From contig JAZQFJ010000060.1 in NCBI GenBank assembly GCA_045539475.1, positions 1-17,423 on the forward strand: DNA of 17,423 bases, read 5' to 3'. Under the pieces are notes generated by a model that saw nothing but the letters and a program-made list of their open reading frames with translations, was not told the origin of the DNA and did no database searches. This DNA comes from SIG480 sp045539475 (GTDB taxonomy: Bacteria > Bacillota > Clostridia > Oscillospirales > JAAYXM01). Position numbers and translations under genes: made by a program. Shown piece by piece: positions 12,760 through 17,423 of this stretch; position 1 is the first letter of the stretch; the number at the start of each line of letters is the position of its first letter.

Positions 12760-13836
12760 ATGAAAAACGGAAAGCTTCAGGTTGCGCTTATTGGGTGCGG
12801 AATGATAGGCCACGGTCACGCCGAGGGCGTAGCGCGTGACGGACGTGCGGAAATTGCGGCGGTGGTTTACGGCAAAAACCGTGCTACGGCAGAGGATTTT
12901 GCAAAAAAATACGGCATACCGTTTGTGACGGATGATTACCGCGAGGTAATAGAGCGCGGAGGAATTGACGTTGCGATCGTTGCAACGCCGAACGCATGCC
13001 ATGCCGAAGCGACAATTGCTTTTGCAAACGCCGGCGTTCACGTCCTGTGCGAAAAACCGCTTGATGTTGAGATTGATAAAATGACCGCGATGATAGATGC
13101 GGCAGAGAAAAACAATGTACTGTTAGGGTGTGTGTTCCCGAACCGCACGCGAGATGATTTAATCCGCGCAAAGGAAATTATAGATTCGGGAGAGCTCGGA
13201 CATATGCTTATGGTAGAGTTCCAGTACCGCGGATACCGCAGCCACAGCTATTATAACTCTTCAAACTGGAAGGGAACAAAAGCCGGTGACGGCGGCGGAT
13301 GCCTGATAAACCAGGGAAGCCACGGCATTGATGCGCTCGTATTCCTCGCAGGAGGGGTGAAGAGCGTGTGTGCAGTGTGCGACACGATGGCAAGAAAGAT
13401 AGACGTAGAGGATGCGGCGTGTGCATTGCTGGAGTTTGACAGCGGCGCTCACGGTACGCTTATGGGTACAACTCTTTCACATTTTCCGGAGACCAATTCC
13501 GAGTGCGAGAGAATACGCATTGAATTTGAGAGAGGAACGGTTGTATATGCTGACGGAAAGACAGTGCTGTACAAGAGTCTTTCCGATGATGAACTGAAGG
13601 TTGAGGAAATCTGCCTTACTGATAAGATTGAGAGCTTCGGTGCAAATCCTGAGGATATGGATATGGCGGCACATTATGCGATTGTTTCAAATTTCATTGA
13701 CGGAGTTCTTGACGGAAAAGAGCTTATTGCACCTGCCCGTGATGCACGCCGCGCGGTTGACCTTGTTCTCTCCATATATAAATCAGCAGAGACAAGGACA
13801 TGGGTCGATGTTCCTAAATTTGATATGAAGATATAA
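12760..13836 (+). CDS. Gfo/Idh/MocA-family NAD(P)-dependent oxidoreductase
   Basis: 358 residues, cytoplasmic. The N-terminal Rossmann fold has VALIGCGMIGHGHAEG at residues 8-23, and CEKPLD near 99-104 holds the family Lys of the EKP catalytic motif. The C-terminal beta-sheet domain carries GDGGGCLINQGSHGIDAL, with the conserved GG-C-D-H pattern (Asp and His of the active site). Family members oxidise or epimerise sugars and cyclitols such as myo-inositol or aminosugars; the substrate is unknown. The ATG at 12760 is chosen over 12742 because AAAGGGA (12745-12751) lies eight bases before it. No clear promoter is seen upstream; the gene follows the repeat island directly, so the island may have separated it from its original promoter or partners. 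Confidence 0.9.
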   Translation: MKNGKLQVALIGCGMIGHGHAEGVARDGRAEIAAVVYGKNRATAEDFAKKYGIPFVTDDYREVIERGGIDVAIVATPNACHAEATIAFANAGVHVLCEKPLDVEIDKMTAMIDAAEKNNVLLGCVFPNRTRDDLIRAKEIIDSGELGHMLMVEFQYRGYRSHSYYNSSNWKGTKAGDGGGCLINQGSHGIDALVFLAGGVKSVCAVCDTMARKIDVEDAACALLEFDSGAHGTLMGTTLSHFPETNSECERIRIEFERGTVVYADGKTVLYKSLSDDELKVEEICLTDKIESFGANPEDMDMAAHYAIVSNFIDGVLDGKELIAPARDARRAVDLVLSIYKSAETRTWVDVPKFDMKI

Positions 13837-13870
13837 AAAACTGCAAAGTATAAGTGAATGTAAAGTTTGG

Positions 13871-13898
13871 AAAAAATTCCCAAAATTGGGAATTTTTT
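13871..13898 (+). terminator. Terminator after the oxidoreductase gene
   Basis: A 12-bp A/T-ended stem (13871-13882 with 13887-13898), a 4-base loop and a 3' arm ending in T6. The A run of the 5' arm would make it work in both directions. Confidence 0.8.
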
Positions 13899-13980
13899 CA
13901 TTTTATTCGCGTTTTTCTCCTAAATTTTAGACGAAATATTGCAGAGAGTTTGCGCATGATTTACAGGACGTCGAAAAGCA

Positions 13981-14009
13981 TTGACCTTTGACTCGTTTTG
14001 CTGTATCAT
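13981..14009 (+). promoter_or_regulatory. Promoter of the SLH surface-protein gene
   Basis: TTGACC (13981-13986) and TATCAT (14004-14009) are 17 bases apart. The leader carries a 5-bp hairpin, CAGGC-AAGA-GCCTG (14021-14034), just before the AAAGGAGG ribosome site at 14042-14049. Such a leader hairpin may stabilise the mRNA (inference). Confidence 0.6.
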
Positions 14010-14059
14010 AGCACTCGTAACAGGCAAGAGCCTGAAAAAACAAAGGAGGAATTCTTACT

Positions 14060-17056
14060 ATGAGAAACTTTAAAAAGGTTCTCGCACTTGTGATGGTGTT
14101 CGCGCTTTCGCTTTCAATCTTTGCAAGTGCAGTGGGGTTCACCGATGCAAACGACATTAATGAGAATTATCAGGACGATGTAAATATGCTCGTTGAACTC
14201 GGCGTTCTCGGCGGATATCCCGATGGAACATTCCGTCCCGAGGATAAAATCACCCGTGCTGAGTTTGCCAAGATGGCATACGTTTTAAAGTACGGATCAG
14301 ACGACAACGGTAGTCTTTTCGCAGGGCAGACAAGCTCGTTTACCGATGTCGAGGGCAATGGCAATGTCACATGGGCAAAGGGTTATATCAACTACTGCGA
14401 AAATCAGGGCATTGTTTCGGGTATCGGAAACAATAAGTTTAACCCGAACGGCAACGTAACAGTTGCAGAGGCGGCAAAGATGCTCCTTGTCATCCTCGGC
14501 TGCAACGCAGACAAGGAAGGCTTCAAGGGCGTAAACTGGGCATCCAACACAGTTGCAAAGGCTATGGAGCTCGGAATCTTTGACGGCTGGCAGGGCGATC
14601 CGACTCAGGCGGCATCACGTCAGCTCGTTGCAAAGCTTATGCGCAACACAATCTTTGCTCCGATCTATGTCTACAGCCCGATAACGGGCATCGGCTCGCA
14701 GTACAATGCGCTTGACGGCTCCAAGAACCAGACTCTCGGTGAGCAGGTAATGGGTCTTAAGCACGTAACAGGTATTGTGGTTGCAAATGAAAACTACGCT
14801 ATCACAAAGGATGCAGATGGCGAGACAATCAAGGTAGAAAACGGTCCTGCAATTGGCGTGACCGGCAAGGACTCTGACGAGTCTATCATCTACTACGAGG
14901 CACAGAACACAAGCGGCACTTACACTGGCGCAACAATAAAGATTGACCGCGAAATTCCGGACGAGCTTCTTGGTGCAAAGGTCGATGTATACTTCAAGGC
15001 GGACAACAACTCATCCTCTCTTGCGTATACAAACGTTGAGGTTATCGGCAACGTAATCGTAAGCTCCGATACAAAGATGTATACTGTTTCTTCAAGCAAC
15101 GTTGAAATGATGCCGAACGGCGACAGCACAAGCTCGGCACTCATCACTCCGTATATCTCCTTCACAGTTGATGGCAAGGAGTATCAGGTAAAGGCACAGA
15201 CCGGTGCAAACAAGGTTGCGAAGAACAAGGACTACAACACTCTCTGGGGCAAGGATGAGGCAAACGACTTCACTCAGTTTGCGTACGCATCCACCGCAAC
15301 CTATAAGGATGGCGGAGAGCTTTTCCAGCCGAACGGTGACAACGCATTCTTCCAGGATATGGGCAAGGGCTCTGTTTCAACCTACCGCTTCGTATCCGTT
15401 GACGGCGGCAAGACGTTCTCCTATATCTTCAGAATGCAGAACGGCGCAGATTCAGTTCAGTTCGGTCAGGTTTCCTCAATAAGCGAGTCCAAGCAGACAA
15501 TCACACTCCCGAAGCTTGGCGCGGTTGACTTTGAGGATGTCGAGATGTACGAGGGCATTGCGAAGGATGACTATGTTGTTTACTACTTTGCAAACGGCAA
15601 GGTTCAGATCGAAAAGGTCGAGACAATAACCGGCGCACTCCAGTCCATCAATGACGACGGTTCTGTAACAATCGCAGGCAATAAGTACTTTGCTGACGAA
15701 AACCTCAACCAGCAGGTTCTCACTTACGGTTCACTCTCCGCGTTCTATACAAGCAATAAAGAAGCTATGAACGCAAACACGGTTTACCGTGTACACGGTA
15801 ACACTATCCTTGATATCGAGGCAAATGCTGAGGTATCAAACGCAGAAAACTATGCAGTTATCTTAAACTCCAGCTACGATGAGCAGCTCGACGTTGCGTA
15901 TGTAAAGCTTGGCTTTGCAGACAACACAGAGGGCACTTACAAGGTCGGCAAGTTCTTCCGCAAGTATTCGTCTCAGCCGAATCATGCAGAGAACGACCGC
16001 GCTCAGGATTACGCGAACAACGCACGCTTTGGCTGGGTTGTAGAGTACTCTATGCGCGATGACGGAACGGTTGACCTCTCATATCAGGACTTCAAGAGCT
16101 TAGAGTCTGGCGGCGGTCTCCGTGCACCGAACAGCAACAAGACCTACAGCATTGTTGAAAAGGCAGTTTCTGTTGACGGCAAGCGCTACTACGGCGACGC
16201 AAGCTCCATCCTCTTCGTCCTCTACGGTGACCTTGAGGGTGACTACTCCGCTCAGAACTACAAGCCGGTAAAGGCACGCGCTTACAAGCTCTCTCACGTA
16301 ACTGATGCAAGCGCTGCGGCTATCCCGGGTCTTAAGATAAACAATGCATCCGTAAACTCCGCACTCGGAAGTGTCGTTATTGATACAAACGGCTACTCCA
16401 ACAGCGTTGTTGCGGCGGCAATCACTCACGGCGATAACCTCGGCAACATTTCTTACAAGAGCTCCGACAGCCTTGCTTATGTAGTATCGGCAAAGCAGAT
16501 GTACAATGTTGAAACCGGATCGGCGTATGCAGTGTTCAAGCTCATCACCGAGGAAGGCTTCAAGGAAGTTACCTCTATCGATGATGTAACAGACCTTAAC
16601 AACAACGTCATCTTCACCGAGGCTGCAGGCTATGTCGGCAACATTAAGAACTACGAGAGCGGTACGGTTGTACGCTATTCGATAAACGCAGAGGGCAAGC
16701 TTGAGGCAGTAAGTTCAGACGGCGGCCTGCCGACAGATATGAATAAGGATCCGGCAAATCAGCAGAGCGGTCTCTACTATGTAAATGCGGCTCAGATTTC
16801 CGGCGACAGATTCATCTATTACAGTTCACAGAAGGCACATGAGCTTGCATCTGACGGCAGACTCAATCCGGATAACTCCGAATCACTCCTTCTCTCTGAG
16901 GACGGATACAAGATTATCACAATTGCAGACGATGAGTACGCAGGCGATTATCTTGTAACGGTTGCACGCAACCAGGCACTTGCAAAGGGTACGTTCAACG
17001 CAATCATCGAGCTTGAAGAGGGCGAGATCATCAGAATCTTCTCCTTTGAGCAGTAA
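14060..17056 (+). CDS. Secreted SLH-domain surface (S-layer-type) protein
   Basis: 998 residues. Signal peptide: MRNFKKV, then a hydrophobic stretch to FASA, with probable cleavage after residue 24. Three SLH-like repeats follow: about 27-77 (FTDAND to ITRAEFAKMAYVL), 94-147 (FTDVEG to VTVAEAAKMLLVILG) and 154-202 (GVNWASNTVAKAMELG to ASRQLVAKLM). These anchor proteins to cell-wall polysaccharide. Only the first keeps the TRAE motif; the second reads TVAE and the third SRQL. Residues from about 205 to 998 are rich in Gly, Asn, Asp and Val, probably beta-strand domains exposed outside; I do not recognise them. No LPXTG or C-terminal anchor is seen. Strong ribosome site, own promoter and codon choice leaning to AAG, AAC, GCA and CTC suggest high expression, as for an S-layer subunit. 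Confidence 0.9.
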   Translation: MRNFKKVLALVMVFALSLSIFASAVGFTDANDINENYQDDVNMLVELGVLGGYPDGTFRPEDKITRAEFAKMAYVLKYGSDDNGSLFAGQTSSFTDVEGNGNVTWAKGYINYCENQGIVSGIGNNKFNPNGNVTVAEAAKMLLVILGCNADKEGFKGVNWASNTVAKAMELGIFDGWQGDPTQAASRQLVAKLMRNTIFAPIYVYSPITGIGSQYNALDGSKNQTLGEQVMGLKHVTGIVVANENYAITKDADGETIKVENGPAIGVTGKDSDESIIYYEAQNTSGTYTGATIKIDREIPDELLGAKVDVYFKADNNSSSLAYTNVEVIGNVIVSSDTKMYTVSSSNVEMMPNGDSTSSALITPYISFTVDGKEYQVKAQTGANKVAKNKDYNTLWGKDEANDFTQFAYASTATYKDGGELFQPNGDNAFFQDMGKGSVSTYRFVSVDGGKTFSYIFRMQNGADSVQFGQVSSISESKQTITLPKLGAVDFEDVEMYEGIAKDDYVVYYFANGKVQIEKVETITGALQSINDDGSVTIAGNKYFADENLNQQVLTYGSLSAFYTSNKEAMNANTVYRVHGNTILDIEANAEVSNAENYAVILNSSYDEQLDVAYVKLGFADNTEGTYKVGKFFRKYSSQPNHAENDRAQDYANNARFGWVVEYSMRDDGTVDLSYQDFKSLESGGGLRAPNSNKTYSIVEKAVSVDGKRYYGDASSILFVLYGDLEGDYSAQNYKPVKARAYKLSHVTDASAAAIPGLKINNASVNSALGSVVIDTNGYSNSVVAAAITHGDNLGNISYKSSDSLAYVVSAKQMYNVETGSAYAVFKLITEEGFKEVTSIDDVTDLNNNVIFTEAAGYVGNIKNYESGTVVRYSINAEGKLEAVSSDGGLPTDMNKDPANQQSGLYYVNAAQISGDRFIYYSSQKAHELASDGRLNPDNSESLLLSEDGYKIITIADDEYAGDYLVTVARNQALAKGTFNAIIELEEGEIIRIFSFEQ

Positions 17057-17092
17057 GAAAAGAACAGCATAACCAAATTTCTGTTCCTGAAG

Positions 17093-17118
17093 CGGAGCGG
17101 TGCATGTGCACCGCTCCG
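17093..17118 (+). terminator. Hairpin after the SLH gene
   Basis: A 12-bp perfect stem (17093-17104 with 17107-17118; the tip probably opens to a 4-base loop) lies 36 bases after the stop. The T run is poor. A second AT-only inverted repeat (17126-17134 with 17142-17150) follows within 8 bases. Together they probably end the transcript. Confidence 0.6.
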
Positions 17119-17265
17119 TGAATGTATTATATATAACTTACATATATAATATAAAGATGTTATTTGCGGTAAGGCAAAAGAACTAAGTGAGAGTGCTGAA
17201 AAAAGCTGATGTTTTGGGCAAAATGTCAAAAGCTGAAAATTTTCAAAAAAAATCGAAAAAAGGGG

Positions 17266-17294
17266 TTGACTTTTGCGTTCAGATTTGGTATAGT
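17266..17294 (+). promoter_or_regulatory. Tandem promoter P1 at the window end
   Basis: TTGACT (17266-17271) and TATAGT (17289-17294), 17 bases apart, with TGg before the -10. A-rich tracts at 17236-17261 resemble an UP element. The region 17119-17265 before it holds no gene that I can support. Confidence 0.75.
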
Positions 17295-17302
17295 ATTAAG
17301 GC

Positions 17303-17330
17303 ACCTCGCGAGAGGGGGTCCGAAAGGGCC
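17303..17330 (+). other. Leader hairpins between the tandem promoters
   Basis: CCTC-GCGA-GAGG (17304-17315) and GGTCC-GAAA-GGGCC (17317-17330). The second has a GNRA tetraloop and one G-U pair. Both would lie in the first bases of the P1 transcript. Confidence 0.5.
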
Positions 17331-17372
17331 GAAGCGGTCAAGAAAAAATTTCAAAAAAAATGAAAAAAGTAC

Positions 17373-17401
17373 TTGACAAGCGCTTGCGAGTGTGATATAA
17401 T
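17373..17401 (+). promoter_or_regulatory. Tandem promoter P2 at the window end
   Basis: A consensus promoter: TTGACA (17373-17378), 17 bases, TATAAT (17396-17401), TGa before the -10, and A/T tracts at 17342-17368 in UP-element position. The transcribed gene lies outside the window. Confidence 0.85.
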
Positions 17402-17423
17402 CATTAACTGTCGCGTCACCCAC

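Noticed and set aside
17226..17423. Minus-strand open frame at the window end
   Set aside because: It runs against two strong plus-strand promoters and consists largely of translated A/T tracts.

Overview
The window looks like chromosomal DNA of a low-to-medium GC Clostridia-type Bacillota. Grounds: strong AGGAGG-type ribosome sites, TTGACA/TATAAT promoters mostly with an extended -10 (TGn), GTG and TTG starts, SLH-type surface protein, and gene families usual for gut Clostridia. Genus cannot be told from the sequence. All functional calls come from reading motifs; no search was run.

Layout. (1) 1-6551: a five-gene sugar-catabolic operon reading right: DeoR-type regulator, FGGY carbohydrate kinase, L-fucose/L-arabinose isomerase-like protein, cytoplasmic glycoside-hydrolase-like TIM barrel, and neutral-ceramidase-like hydrolase. 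It has a promoter with a palindromic operator at the front, a terminator-like hairpin between regulator and kinase that also carries the kinase ribosome site, and a strong hairpin at the end. No transporter or aldolase is present. (2) 6581-8462: dusB-like tRNA dihydrouridine synthase (minus) and a PHP-family histidinol-phosphatase-like gene (plus), fired from back-to-back promoters. (3) 8499-10533: purine salvage pair, an NCS2/AzgA permease and an adenine-phosphoribosyltransferase-like gene. (4) 10550-12725: an AT-rich accessory island with two paralogous DinJ/RelB-YafQ toxin-antitoxin operons, interleaved with arrays of small hairpins whose arms vary but stay complementary, and with several direct repeats that mark unit borders. 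(5) 12760-13836: a Gfo/Idh/MocA oxidoreductase. (6) 14060-17056: a 998-residue secreted SLH-domain surface protein with its own promoter. (7) 17057-17423: non-coding, ending in two tandem strong promoters with A-rich upstream tracts, probably the front of a stable-RNA operon lying beyond the window.

The most unusual part is the island in (4). The toxin-antitoxin operons are ordinary in type, but the DNA between them is built from modules with constant linkers (ATGAATTG, CGATATG) and variable self-complementary inserts, and it is bracketed by direct repeats. It looks like a mosaic or cassette-like repeat element. I cannot assign it to a known class from the sequence alone.
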